DNA of 64,000 bases from Oscillospiraceae bacterium (GCA_902775565.1 CACYMP010000010.1:1-64000), one strand, 5' to 3'. Shown: positions 41,941 through 50,976, counted from the first letter of the stretch. A program made the numbers and translations. Notes: generated by a model from the letters alone, not told the origin.

Positions 41941-43311
41941 ATGCCCACAAACAACAGCTACTCAAAAATCACGCCCGAAATCGAAAACCTCGCGAAAATA
42001 TGCGTTTCAAACCAGATCGATTCAGACCTCTATACCAAGTACAACGTTAAAAGAGGCCTTCGCGACCTGAACGGAAAAGGTGTACTTACAGGCCTTACCC
42101 GCATTTCGGAGATCAATGCCACCAAAATGGTCGACGGCAAATCCGTCCCCGCTGAAGGCGAGCTTTTCTACCGTGGAATAAACGTTAAGGATCTTATCGG
42201 CGGACAGCCGGAAGATATGCATTTCGGCTTCGAAGAAGCCACCTATCTGCTGCTTTTCGGCAAGCTCCCCACCAAGACCGAGCTTAATGATTTCTGCAAC
42301 ATCCTTACCGATTCAAGATCAAAGATGCCGAAGAACTTCTTCCGTGACGTAATCATGCAGAAGCCTTCCACAGATCTCATGAACAACATCGCACGTGCCG
42401 TACTTAATCTTTACGCATATGACCCGCAGTCGATGGATATATCGATCCCCAACGTCTTAAGACAGTCTCTGGAGCTGATATCCATCTTCCCACAGCTCGC
42501 AGTACACAGCTACGATGCAATGAAATACTACCTCGACAAGGATTCTCTCATTGTCCACCGTCCCAAGCTCGGGCTCTCGACTGCCGAGAACATCTTATAT
42601 ATGCTGAGGTCAGACAATAAGTTCACTCCCCTTGAAGCAAAGATATTGGATGTTGCGCTCATCCTGCATGCAGAGCACGGCGGCGGTAACAACTCGACAT
42701 TCACTACGCATGTTGTAACGAGCTCCGGAACCGATACTTATTCATCTGTAGCCGCTTCTCTTTGCTCTCTCAAAGGACCCAAACACGGCGGCGCGAACAT
42801 CGCAGTCGTCAAGATGTTCAAGGAGATCAAGAGAAACGTCTCCGACTGGGAAGATGACGACGAGATACTCAAGTACCTTGAAAGGATCCTTCACAAGGAT
42901 GCTTTCGACCGCACCGGTGTCATCTACGGTATGGGACATGCTGTTTATTCCATTTCCGATCCGAGAGCACAGATCTTCAAGAACTATGTCCGTGAGCTTT
43001 CCGCCGAAAAGGGACGCAGCGCTGAATTCAGGTTCTACGAGAAGATCGAGCGTCTCGCAGCAGAGCTCATCGCCGCAGAAAGACATATTTATAAGGGTGT
43101 TTCTGCCAATATCGACTTCTACAGCGGCTTTGTATATTCAATGCTCGGACTCCCGTTAGAGCTCTACACACCACTGTTCGCTATCGCCCGCATCTCCGGA
43201 TGGTCGGCACACAGATTAGAAGAGCTTAACGGCCACGGCAAGATCATCCGTCCCGCATACCGCTGTGTCCAGGACAGAGTTGATTACGTCCCGCTTGAAG
43301 ACAGAAAATAA
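41941..43311 (+). CDS. gltA: Citrate synthase
   Basis: This 456-residue enzyme condenses oxaloacetate with acetyl-CoA. Catalytic residues are visible: His in LHAEHGGG, His in YGMGHAVYS, and Asp in SANIDFYSG. The RISGWSAHRLEEL segment near the C-terminus binds CoA and citrate. The N-terminal 60 residues are longer than in the short bacterial form and match the clostridial type. AAGGAG precedes the ATG. No aconitase or isocitrate dehydrogenase is adjacent; its role is probably glutamate synthesis through a partial cycle. Confidence 0.94.
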   Translation: MPTNNSYSKITPEIENLAKICVSNQIDSDLYTKYNVKRGLRDLNGKGVLTGLTRISEINATKMVDGKSVPAEGELFYRGINVKDLIGGQPEDMHFGFEEATYLLLFGKLPTKTELNDFCNILTDSRSKMPKNFFRDVIMQKPSTDLMNNIARAVLNLYAYDPQSMDISIPNVLRQSLELISIFPQLAVHSYDAMKYYLDKDSLIVHRPKLGLSTAENILYMLRSDNKFTPLEAKILDVALILHAEHGGGNNSTFTTHVVTSSGTDTYSSVAASLCSLKGPKHGGANIAVVKMFKEIKRNVSDWEDDDEILKYLERILHKDAFDRTGVIYGMGHAVYSISDPRAQIFKNYVRELSAEKGRSAEFRFYEKIERLAAELIAAERHIYKGVSANIDFYSGFVYSMLGLPLELYTPLFAIARISGWSAHRLEELNGHGKIIRPAYRCVQDRVDYVPLEDRK

Positions 43312-43332
43312 AGCAAACGGAACAAAATTAAA

Positions 43333-43367
43333 GGCCCCGCGATACTGACAATCGCAGGGCCTTTTTT
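43333..43367 (+). terminator. Terminator of citrate synthase
   Basis: GGCCCCGCGAT (43333-43343) pairs with ATCGCAGGGCC (43351-43361), with one mismatch, followed by TTTTTT. Confidence 0.88.
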
Positions 43368-43410
43368 CTGGCTTTCTAATATTGATTAAGAAAAGACTTC
43401 GGTTAAAACC

Positions 43411-43677
43411 TTATGCCTTCTCGTTGTCGTCTTCGATCTTTCCGAAAAGATTGAGTCTGAAGAGCATTGCCTCATCATCCGGATCAGAGCAAGAGATCTT
43501 TGCGTTGCAAACGATACCGCCCTCGATGAGCTTCATGATGCCTGTGATCTGGCTGAGCTTGCTCTTGAGGTTGAAGCGGTCACCCTCGTCTGTAATGAGG
43601 ATTACGCTGCCCTTGCACTCGTCGAGCGCCTTCATAAGTGTAGCAACATCAATATTATCCAAATAAAAAGCTTTCAT
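43411..43677 (-). CDS. Small conserved-looking protein, unknown function
   Basis: This 88-residue soluble protein has a strong GGAGG site. It alternates short beta strands and helices (AFYLDNIDVATLMKAL, GSVILITDEGD, NLKSKLSQITGIMKLI), which faintly recalls HPr-like folds, but there is no phospho-acceptor His and the resemblance is weak. It has a single Cys pair (VCNAKISC). No membrane segment or signal. It stands alone between two terminating regions, and its upstream region contains an ATGCACAA/TTGTGCAT inverted repeat. Confidence 0.7.
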   Translation of the reverse strand: MKAFYLDNIDVATLMKALDECKGSVILITDEGDRFNLKSKLSQITGIMKLIEGGIVCNAKISCSDPDDEAMLFRLNLFGKIEDDNEKA

Positions 43678-43791
43678 AAGAAATACCTCCTGTTAATTAT
43701 TGGTACTTTTTGGTTATGTCTTCGGGTTCCCCCTCGGACAATCTTATGTTACTTTTCTTTCGGTCTTAACTCAATCGGCTCTGTATACAAA

Positions 43792-43823
43792 ATGCACAAC
43801 CGAAACAGCGTGTTTTTGTGCAT
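43792..43823. repeat. Inverted repeat upstream of the 88-residue protein gene
   Basis: ATGCACAA (43792-43799) and TTGTGCAT (43816-43823) are perfect 8-bp inverted arms separated by 16 bp. They lie about 115 bases ahead of the start at 43677. No promoter with both good elements was found, but TTGACA occurs at 43831-43826 on the minus strand. A candidate operator only. Confidence 0.5.
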
Positions 43824-43882
43824 ATTGTCAACAAAGAGTTTCCCGGCTTTTATGTTATCAGCACGTGGAAACCCTTGTTATA

Positions 43883-44236
43883 TCAGTATTTGATGGCTTC
43901 GATGAGTTCTTCGTTCTCGTCGTAGATGTAGATGACGCCATGCTTATCATCGTCGCAGTCAGGAACCTTCTCAACGCTTCCGACTTTCTTTCCCTTGTAG
44001 GTATCGCCTTCCTTGGGAATGCCGCCGGTCGAATCCGCATTCTGGCTTGCTGCCGTTTCGGAAGTTGCTTCACTTGATGCCTGTGTCTCTTCCTGCTTGG
44101 TAGTTGCAGCAGCTGTCGTTGCAGCCTGCGTTGTTGTCGCCTTTGTCTCTTTATTCTTGTCTCCGCCGCAAGCGCTTAAGCAGAATGCAGCTGAAATGGC
44201 TGTTGCCACGATCAAAACAGATATCTTCTTATTCAT
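43883..44236 (-). CDS. Small Thr/Ala-rich lipoprotein
   Basis: This 117-residue protein has a signal peptide ending in the lipobox LSAC (Cys 23), a low-complexity linker of Thr, Ala, Glu and Ser (residues 30-72), and a short C-terminal domain of about 45 residues (TYKGKKVGSVEKV, DKHGVIYIYDENEELIEAI) which looks like a small beta sheet. No known family. GGAGGAG precedes the ATG. A cell-surface role is all that can be inferred. Confidence 0.75.
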   Translation of the reverse strand: MNKKISVLIVATAISAAFCLSACGGDKNKETKATTTQAATTAAATTKQEETQASSEATSETAASQNADSTGGIPKEGDTYKGKKVGSVEKVPDCDDDKHGVIYIYDENEELIEAIKY

Positions 44237-44338
44237 TTAATATCTCCTCCGCCTGAAATTCTTATGCAGACTACCATTCTTGCCCTTTTAAATCAACACA
44301 TAAGAAAGGGAAAGATGAGGAAATCATTTCCGGGCAGG

Positions 44339-45394
44339 TCAAGATGCCTGAGATGAAGCCTTTGCGTCGTCAACAGCCTTCTCAAGATACATCGCCCTGA
44401 CATAATCAACTACCCTGTTTACCCATACGCTGTAGCCTTCAATGTTCAGATGCACATAACCGTCACTCGAATAAGATTGTTTCAGGTTGCCTTCTCCATC
44501 CATAAGCGGAGTGCTTATATCAATGTAGAAAACGTCATTTTGCGTGTTTGCATACTCCATCATGAGTCTGTTGAGCTCATTGATCTTGTCATTTGAAAGG
44601 GTTTCAGCGTTCTTCGTTCCGCGTCTCGGAATGGTCGACTGAATATAGATAGCGACTCCCGGATTCTCCTGACGGATACCCTCTATATAACTCTTGTATT
44701 TTTCAGATACGGCAGAAGCTTCCGCACCCATGAGGTCATTGGTGCCCATCATGATGAGCGCACGCTTTGCCCCCGCTCTCTTTACGAGCTCTTTCGCCTG
44801 AAGCTGCTCATTATTATATTTGAGCATATATCCGTTAAGCTTGGACTTGTCCGAATTGAACGTATAGCTGACTTTAGCCGCAACGAGCGGACCACCCAGA
44901 TAATCTTTGCCCTTGGAGCCGAAATATGTTGTAAGGCCCTCCGATGTGGAGTTGCCGATGAAGACCGCTCTCGAGAAGAAATCATTGACAGAGATATCCG
45001 ACAGCTGGCCGTCCATTGCAGGATCGAAAAAGTAAACTATTCCGTTGATCCTGATATAACCGGTCTTTTTCTCGCCTGTTGCGGGATCATGACAGTAAAC
45101 GGCATTGTTCTCGTATCTCATAGGATAAGAAGGACCGACATTTGCCGTAAACTCGGCCGTTACCGTATTTGCAGGATCTGATGATCCTGCTTCCGTATTC
45201 TGCGTACCACCGTCCGGAACGGATGCCGTGGTTGCTTCTGTCTGACTGCTTTCAGCAGTCTCGGCGGGCGTAGTAATGACAGCCGAGGTTTCTGATGTTG
45301 CCGTTTCCGTTTCCTTTTTCGCTCCTGCGCATGCACTGATGCAGACAGACGATGCGATCAATGCCGCGGCCAGTATCTTAAGCTCCTTATTCAT
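44339..45394 (-). CDS. SGNH-family lipoprotein hydrolase
   Basis: This 351-residue exported lipoprotein has the lipobox ISAC (Cys 22), a Thr/Ser/Glu linker (25-85), a segment resembling wall/choline-binding repeats (GYIRINGIVYFFDPA, about 112-126), then an SGNH esterase domain: FIGNSTSEGL (Ser), GPLVAAK (Gly), MMGTNDLMG (Asn) and SDGYVHLN (Asp/His). Such proteins often deacylate cell-wall or exported polymers, which is an inference. It is a tandem paralogue of the gene upstream (45425-46921), with near-identical catalytic blocks, but is anchored by lipid rather than by ChW repeats. Confidence 0.85.
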   Translation of the reverse strand: MNKELKILAAALIASSVCISACAGAKKETETATSETSAVITTPAETAESSQTEATTASVPDGGTQNTEAGSSDPANTVTAEFTANVGPSYPMRYENNAVYCHDPATGEKKTGYIRINGIVYFFDPAMDGQLSDISVNDFFSRAVFIGNSTSEGLTTYFGSKGKDYLGGPLVAAKVSYTFNSDKSKLNGYMLKYNNEQLQAKELVKRAGAKRALIMMGTNDLMGAEASAVSEKYKSYIEGIRQENPGVAIYIQSTIPRRGTKNAETLSNDKINELNRLMMEYANTQNDVFYIDISTPLMDGEGNLKQSYSSDGYVHLNIEGYSVWVNRVVDYVRAMYLEKAVDDAKASSQAS

Positions 45395-45424
45395 TTAAGG
45401 AATCCTCCGTTAGATTAATAAAGA

Positions 45425-46921
45425 TTACCCGAATCCTTGCGTTTCAGACGCAGGAGTTTCGGTAGATTTTTTAGCGTCAGCTGCAGCCTTATCCAAATAC
45501 TGCTTCCTGACATGACTGACTACCGTGTTGACCCAGGTCTTATAACCCTTCATGTTAAGGTGCACATAGCCGTCACTGCAGAAGGACTTTTTCATATTAC
45601 CGTCAGTCTCCTTAAGCGGAGTGCTGATATCGATATAGAAAACATCGCTCTTCGAACCTGCGTATTTCTTCATGAGAACATTGAGTTCGTCGATCTTGGC
45701 ATTCGAAAGGTTCTTTACATTCTTGGTGCCTCTTCTGGGCGTTGTCGACTGGATATATATGACCACACCGGGATTTGTTTTCTGTATTCCCTCAATATAG
45801 GATTTGTACTTCTTAGCTACAGAAGAAGCCGAAGCTCCCACAAGATCGTTGGTACCCATCATGATAAGCGCATACTTTGCTCCGCACTTCTTGACCAGCT
45901 CTTTTGCCTGCATCTGAGTACCTTTATATTTCAGCATGTAGCCGTTAAGTTTTGCCTTGTCCGAATTGAAGGTATAGCTAACCTTTGCAGCTACCAGCGG
46001 ACCTCCGAGGTAATTCTTTCCCTTGGAATTGAAATACATCGTAAGTCCTTCAGATGTGGAGTTGCCGATAAACACGGATTTTGAGAAGAAGTCATTGACA
46101 TTGAGATCAGTCAGCTTACCGTCTTTTGCAGGATCAAAGAAGTAGGTCATGCCGTTGATCCTGATCCAGCCGGTCTTCTTCGCACCCGTTGAAGGATCAT
46201 AACAATAGACTGCATCTTTCTCATACTTAAGCGGATATGAAGGACCCGGTTCGGCATTGTATTCCGCTGCGGGTGAAGAAGCCGACATCTTGACTTCCGA
46301 TGCCTTCTCCTGCTTGCTGACTATGCCTGCCACGTTACCGGGAAGGCCCGAATCCTTGGCTACGAGAACGACCTGGATAGCCTGAAGATTCTTTGAACAG
46401 CCGACAGTCCCGCTTACCTCGCCGTTCTTAGCCCAGTTCATCCAGCCGTAAGAAGCCGAAAGCGACCTGTAGCAGACGTCATAGTGTTTTGCGATATCTC
46501 CTGAAAGAGTTATCTTTATGGCTTCCACACGTTTTGAAGTATTCTGCGAACCTGCAAGCTTGCCGTCTGTCGCCCAGCCGTTCCATTTATCCTTTTCCCT
46601 GAGATGCACCTGATACTTGATGCTTCCGGCAAACTCTTTTCCCGACAGCTTGATCTTGATATTGCTTATCTTCTTTCCCGAGACAGCCGAAGTCATCTGG
46701 CCGATGTTCTTCCAGCCGTTCTTGTTGCCGTATGTCTTGCCTCCGACTTCATAGTAAACGTGCATGCCTTCCGTAGAAGCGTCGCGGCAGTCGATATCAA
46801 CAAGTCTTTGATCCGTGACCCTGTCAGCTAAGACTCTGCTTCTGACAGAGATTGCCGAAAAAGTTATGATCATTGCCGCAGCCAGAGCAGCCACAGAGCA
46901 AATAATATGTATGCGTTTCAT
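45425..46921 (-). CDS. Secreted ChW-repeat SGNH hydrolase
   Basis: This exported protein of about 498 residues has an N-terminal signal or anchor helix (residues 5-28). Three ChW repeats follow, recognised by GWKNIGQM, WNGWATDGKLAG and GWMNWAKNGEVSG. Next comes a Lys/Ser/Pro linker, the wall-binding-like GWIRINGMTYFFDPA, and an SGNH domain with FIGNSTSEGL, GPLVAAK, MMGTNDLVG and SDGYVHLN. The ATG at 46921 has GAGG at 9 bases; a longer in-frame form is rejected. Paralogue of the lipoprotein downstream, 30 bases away, so both are probably transcribed together. Confidence 0.85.
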   Translation of the reverse strand: MKRIHIICSVAALAAAMIITFSAISVRSRVLADRVTDQRLVDIDCRDASTEGMHVYYEVGGKTYGNKNGWKNIGQMTSAVSGKKISNIKIKLSGKEFAGSIKYQVHLREKDKWNGWATDGKLAGSQNTSKRVEAIKITLSGDIAKHYDVCYRSLSASYGWMNWAKNGEVSGTVGCSKNLQAIQVVLVAKDSGLPGNVAGIVSKQEKASEVKMSASSPAAEYNAEPGPSYPLKYEKDAVYCYDPSTGAKKTGWIRINGMTYFFDPAKDGKLTDLNVNDFFSKSVFIGNSTSEGLTMYFNSKGKNYLGGPLVAAKVSYTFNSDKAKLNGYMLKYKGTQMQAKELVKKCGAKYALIMMGTNDLVGASASSVAKKYKSYIEGIQKTNPGVVIYIQSTTPRRGTKNVKNLSNAKIDELNVLMKKYAGSKSDVFYIDISTPLKETDGNMKKSFCSDGYVHLNMKGYKTWVNTVVSHVRKQYLDKAAADAKKSTETPASETQGFG

Positions 46922-47020
46922 TGAAATATGCCTCTTATATGGTATATGCCACATTCTAACACTCTTTTCACCGTTCAATAGGTTATCCGAAAATTTGCCC
47001 CACTGTTTTCACCGTATGCA

Positions 47021-47046
47021 TAAAAAAGGCGGCACAAAATGCCGCC
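47021..47046 (-). terminator. Terminator of the HD-GYP gene
   Basis: GGCGGCA (47046-47040) pairs with TGCCGCC (47034-47028) around a 5-base loop and is followed by TTTTTTA on the minus strand. Confidence 0.9.
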
Positions 47047-47070
47047 TTGAAGTGCAGATTGAAATCAGTA

Positions 47071-48840
47071 TCAGGATTCGTCTCTTGCGTAATCCGTGCC
47101 TTTGAAGGATTCGTAAAGCTCGATGATATCTTCCTTCATGGCAATAAAGATCATTGCAAGCTCAGGATCGAAATGGGATCCCTTCTCCTCGAATATGATC
47201 GTGAACGCCTCATCATATGACATCGGCTTCTTATAGTATCTCTTACTTACCAAAGCATCGAAAACGTCGACAAGAGCCATTATCCTTGCTTCAAACGGTA
47301 TACGTTCTCCGCTTAAGTGTTCCGGATAACCGCTTCCGTCATATTTCTCATGGTGGTAGTGAGCAATGTTTGTAGCAACTCTTACGAATTCTTTATCGTC
47401 AACGTCCGCAAGCACCTTGCTCACGATATCGGCGCCCTTTGCGGCATGGGTCTTCATCTCGTCATATTCCCAGCTCTCAAGGCCGCTCTTCTTTTTGAGG
47501 ATAGCATCGGAAACGGCAATCTTTCCGAGGTCATGGAGAGGTGCCGAGTTGATCACGGAATCCCAGAAATTCATGGATTTATTGAATCCGGGAAGTGTCC
47601 TCAAGCGCTCTACAAAGAGAGCACAGCAAGCCGATGTCCTGTTGATGTGACCGCCCGTTGAGTTGTCTCGTGATTCGATCATGGATGCCATTCCGAGAAT
47701 GGTGGAGCTCTGTAGGGATTTGAGTTTCTTTGCCTGTTTATCGGCTTCACGCTGGAGACGCTCTCCCTTGAAGCTGAGCTGCTCGATCCTGTTATGCTGA
47801 GCCGTATCATCGACAAGCTCAACGAGATAACCCTCTACCCTTCTCCCGTTACCGAAGTGGATAAAGCTGAGCTCGGTGTTGAGATGCTTTCTCTCCTCGG
47901 GGTTACGGTCATTGATAACGACATCATCTTTAATGTATTTCTTCGTAAGATCGTCTCTGTCCGCATACATACTGGTATCGTGCATCCACTTGAGAATGCT
48001 CTTCAGCGCATAGTTCTCGGCATTAAGTCTCGTATCGATAGTCGCGTTGACCAGCTCGGGGAAGAATTTGTATGCGGCGTTGTTGCATCCGACGAAGTTA
48101 AAGTTCCTGTCAAATACCATGTAGGCGTAATTGTTGACTTCCTCCATCTTCTCCTGGACGCTTAATGTAACATCGTAAAGCGACATTCTGGTCGAAGAAT
48201 AGTTGAGCATTATTCCGCAGCCGAGATAGAAGAACGGCAGGAGCTCATATCTGAGCTGGATAATGAGCTCGGTAATATAAACGACGAATACCAGGAACAT
48301 CATTCCGACGAACAGGATCATCGTTCTGAAGGAAGCTTTACGCCTGCCCGTATAAGTCAGGACAGTAAAGAATATCGACAGGGCCATTTCGACTCCCAGG
48401 ATTATGAACCTGACATAATAGAACGGTCCCGGAGTGGTGATGAGATTTGCCGGCGGACCCGGATCAAAGACAGCCTCTGCGTAGTAGAACGTGAACCTCT
48501 CGCTTACCAGTACAAACAGGTAGAGCACGATGTTGAAAAAGGCCATTATGAATACGAACCAGTCAGGTATCTTGGATTTGCTGAAATCCACGAGCTTTAG
48601 CATGACTACAAACGGCAGGAATATTCCCGCGATATAGGCTAATGCATTGGCTATAAATGCCGTATCGGCGGTTTGGGCTGTGGCAAAGAAATAATAGCCG
48701 ATATTGCTTATAAGCAGTATTACCGACATCAACAGTTCAAGAAGATTGTTGCCTCTTTGGGAATGATAAACAAGAAAAGCAAGGCTGAGCATGCTCAGCA
48801 GAACGATTATACCCAGTATGTTGGTATAAATATCAGACAT
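47071..48840 (-). CDS. Membrane HD-GYP phosphodiesterase with 7TM and PAS-like domains
   Basis: This 589-residue signalling protein has about seven membrane spans in residues 5-225, as in the histidine-kinase 7TM sensor region. A PAS-like domain follows (about 230-345; MVFDRNFNFVGCNNAAYKFF), then a short coiled coil, then the HD-GYP domain: HDLGKIAVSDAIL, HAAKGADIV, HYHHEKYDGSGYP, and a VDVFDALVSKR end. The HD and GYP motifs are intact, so cyclic-di-GMP or related cleavage is likely. No diguanylate cyclase is in the window. It is divergent from birA. Confidence 0.88.
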   Translation of the reverse strand: MSDIYTNILGIIVLLSMLSLAFLVYHSQRGNNLLELLMSVILLISNIGYYFFATAQTADTAFIANALAYIAGIFLPFVVMLKLVDFSKSKIPDWFVFIMAFFNIVLYLFVLVSERFTFYYAEAVFDPGPPANLITTPGPFYYVRFIILGVEMALSIFFTVLTYTGRRKASFRTMILFVGMMFLVFVVYITELIIQLRYELLPFFYLGCGIMLNYSSTRMSLYDVTLSVQEKMEEVNNYAYMVFDRNFNFVGCNNAAYKFFPELVNATIDTRLNAENYALKSILKWMHDTSMYADRDDLTKKYIKDDVVINDRNPEERKHLNTELSFIHFGNGRRVEGYLVELVDDTAQHNRIEQLSFKGERLQREADKQAKKLKSLQSSTILGMASMIESRDNSTGGHINRTSACCALFVERLRTLPGFNKSMNFWDSVINSAPLHDLGKIAVSDAILKKKSGLESWEYDEMKTHAAKGADIVSKVLADVDDKEFVRVATNIAHYHHEKYDGSGYPEHLSGERIPFEARIMALVDVFDALVSKRYYKKPMSYDEAFTIIFEEKGSHFDPELAMIFIAMKEDIIELYESFKGTDYARDES

Positions 48841-48957
48841 AACAACCCCATGACAGCAAAACTATCACTGTAATTTTACCGCATTATTCGTTGTTTATGT
48901 GTAAAAAATTATGCTATTGTTTAAAATACTGTAAAAAAGAAATAGAGGTTTTGTTTC

Positions 48958-49968
48958 ATGGCATCCGTTAAAGACCGTTTTCTTTCAATGCTTATAAAGA
49001 GCAGCGGTTACATTTCAGGTGAAACGGCGAGCAAAACGCTCGGTGTATCCCGCGCCGCTGTCAATTCCGCGGTGATGAGCTTAAGAAATGACGGATACGG
49101 GATAGATTCCTCAACCAACCGCGGATATCTGCTCACTTCCCGTCCCGACCGTTTGGGCAGCGGGGACATAGCGGCTTTTCTGCCTGAAGACCGTATGTCT
49201 TCCGTAACCGTTCTCCCTGTTGTCGACTCAACCAACACTTACTGTAAAGAACTCGCCAGAAAAGGCGCAGCCGAAGGCACTGTCGTCATCTCGGATCAGC
49301 AGACCGGCGGTAAGGGCCGCCGCGGAAGAAGCTTTGCTTCCCCGGCAGGAGTCGGCGTCTATCTGTCTTACCTGATGCGTCCGGTCACCGGTATCGAAAA
49401 GATAAGCGAGATAACCTGCTGGGCCGCCGTAGCCGTATGCCGGGCAATTAAGGACTGCTACGGATTCGATTCGGAGATCAAATGGGTAAACGATATCCTG
49501 ATGAACCGCATGAAGATATGCGGCATTCTCACTGAGGCATCCGTCGAAGCCGAAAGCGGTGCGATCGACAGCCTTGTGATCGGTATAGGCATCAACGTTA
49601 ACGAGAAACGTTCCGATTTCCCGGAAGAACTCAGTTCTATTGCCTCGTCAATATCCATCGAGAACGGCGGAAAGACATTGATGCGTTCAGAACTGGCATC
49701 AGCCCTGATCCTCCGCCTTGATGAGCTTGCGGCCGGATGGCCTGATATGCACGGCAGCTACCTTGAATCCTACAGGGCACTATGCGCCACACCCGGCAAC
49801 AGGATCGCGGCCTACACCACAATGGCAGGAGACGCTGCGCCGCGCACCGGCGAGGCAATCTCGATATCTGATGACTTCTCGCTCGAAGTAAGATTTGACG
49901 GATCTGAAGATAAAGAGCTCTTAAAGAGCGGCGAAGTCAGCGTCCGCGGTCTCTACGGATATACCTGA
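48958..49968 (+). CDS. birA: Biotin-protein ligase / biotin operon repressor
   Basis: This 336-residue bifunctional protein attaches biotin to carboxylases and represses biotin genes. The N-terminal winged helix (GETASKTLGVSRAAVNSAVMSLRNDGY) is the DNA-binding part. The ligase core has DQQTGGKGRRGRSFASP, the biotin/ATP loop, KWVNDILM, and IGIGINVNE. A small C-terminal SH3-like domain ends it. GAGG precedes the ATG. It is convergent with comEA, with only 5 bases between the stops. Confidence 0.94.
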   Translation: MASVKDRFLSMLIKSSGYISGETASKTLGVSRAAVNSAVMSLRNDGYGIDSSTNRGYLLTSRPDRLGSGDIAAFLPEDRMSSVTVLPVVDSTNTYCKELARKGAAEGTVVISDQQTGGKGRRGRSFASPAGVGVYLSYLMRPVTGIEKISEITCWAAVAVCRAIKDCYGFDSEIKWVNDILMNRMKICGILTEASVEAESGAIDSLVIGIGINVNEKRSDFPEELSSIASSISIENGGKTLMRSELASALILRLDELAAGWPDMHGSYLESYRALCATPGNRIAAYTTMAGDAAPRTGEAISISDDFSLEVRFDGSEDKELLKSGEVSVRGLYGYT

Positions 49969-49973
49969 ACTTT

Positions 49974-50678
49974 TCATACGGTTATATATTCCCTGACCCG
50001 CTCAAACTTGGCGTCCCCTATCCCGGACACTTTCTTAAGGTCGTTTACAGTTTTGAACGGATTCTTGCTCCGGTATTCGATTATCGCTTTCGCGGTCACT
50101 GCCCCTATGCCGGGAAGGGTCTGAAGCGTCGCCTGATCAGCTGTATTGATATTCACCTTTCCGCCGGCCTTTGCACCGGTTTTCTGCTCGCTTTCTCCCC
50201 ATATGTATGTTCCTTTTCCGCGGATCACGTCCGTGCCGGAAGACCTGTCATTTTCGACTTCTTTGACGGTGGGGATATAAAACGACATATTGGAGTTGAT
50301 CTCGAAAACCAGGTTCAGGCTTGATACTGCAGCATCTTCCGTAAATCCTCCGGCTTTTTCTACTGCCTCGTTAAGGATGGTGCCCGATATGACGCTGTAA
50401 ACACCGGGTTCTCTGACTGCTCCGCAGATATATACCTGAACATTCCTTGCAGGTTCGTTTGATGTCCCGGATGCTTTTGACTCCGAAGCCTTTGTCTCCT
50501 TCGCCGTTGAAGAAGTCACCTGTTCATATGCCCCGGCATTGTCCCCTCCCCTGACGGTGCGCACGATATAGCCCGCGTTTCCTTTTAAGACGATCCTGTA
50601 GGCAAAAGCGAAGACCGCTATCAGCACGAAGGCCGCAGGGTAAAGAAACGGTTTATACTTTCTGAGATCATTTTTCAT
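49974..50678 (-). CDS. comEA: Competence protein ComEA (DNA-binding DNA-uptake protein)
   Basis: This 234-residue membrane-anchored protein holds DNA at the surface during uptake. It has one N-terminal span (about residues 10-27), an SLBB domain (VQVYICGAVREPGVYSV to SFYIPT) and a C-terminal double helix-hairpin-helix region (VNINTADQATLQTLPGIG, VSGIGDAKFERVREY). Domain order and length are normal. No ribosome-binding site is visible before the ATG. Three phased CCGACAAA repeats lie 36-66 bases upstream. comEC is not in the window. Confidence 0.92.
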   Translation of the reverse strand: MKNDLRKYKPFLYPAAFVLIAVFAFAYRIVLKGNAGYIVRTVRGGDNAGAYEQVTSSTAKETKASESKASGTSNEPARNVQVYICGAVREPGVYSVISGTILNEAVEKAGGFTEDAAVSSLNLVFEINSNMSFYIPTVKEVENDRSSGTDVIRGKGTYIWGESEQKTGAKAGGKVNINTADQATLQTLPGIGAVTAKAIIEYRSKNPFKTVNDLKKVSGIGDAKFERVREYITV

Positions 50679-50713
50679 GCCAAAAGCATATCACGGCCGG
50701 GCATGGTTTTTTA

Positions 50714-50743
50714 CCGACAAAAACCGACAAAAACCGACAAAAA
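50714..50743. repeat. Three tandem CCGACAAAAA decamers upstream of comEA
   Basis: Perfect decamers at 50714-50723, 50724-50733 and 50734-50743, giving a 10-bp period, one helical turn. On the coding strand they read TTTTTGTCGG. The same octamer CCGACAAA occurs three times upstream of recA. The spacer holds no gene. Confidence 0.9.
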
Positions 50744-50751
50744 AGTCTCAG

Positions 50752-50964
50752 TCAGTATATGGTCGGGATCTTGGTATCAGCACTTATCCTGTATGCTTTG
50801 CGGAATTCTTCAAGGTCAGAAGGCGCCCTTATGAGCATTACGTCTTCGAAGATACCCGTATGAGTGTTCCTGAAACCCGCGACTTTTTCGCCCGTGCAGA
50901 CAGAGCTTCTTACAACAGGCTCCCATTCATCAGGTGAATAGTCACGGTGTTTCCTGCCAAACAT
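50752..50964 (-). CDS. Small unknown protein between rsfS and comEA
   Basis: This 70-residue soluble protein begins MFGRKHRDYS and contains EPVVRSSVCTGEKVAGF, then MLIRAPSDLEEFRKAY, a compact alpha/beta pattern. I recall similar small proteins in other Clostridia but cannot assign a function. A TTG at 50973 gives three more residues, and the ATG at 50964 is preferred. It follows rsfS closely and belongs to the nadD-rsfS operon. Confidence 0.6.
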   Translation of the reverse strand: MFGRKHRDYSPDEWEPVVRSSVCTGEKVAGFRNTHTGIFEDVMLIRAPSDLEEFRKAYRISADTKIPTIY

Positions 50965-50976
50965 AGGCTGCAAAGA

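Noticed and set aside
43411..43677. The 88-residue protein as an HPr phosphocarrier
   Set aside because: It has no active-site His or Ser motif, and the overall similarity is too weak.
50714..50743. Tandem decamers considered as a CRISPR array
   Set aside because: The repeats are 10 bp with no spacers and there are no cas genes.
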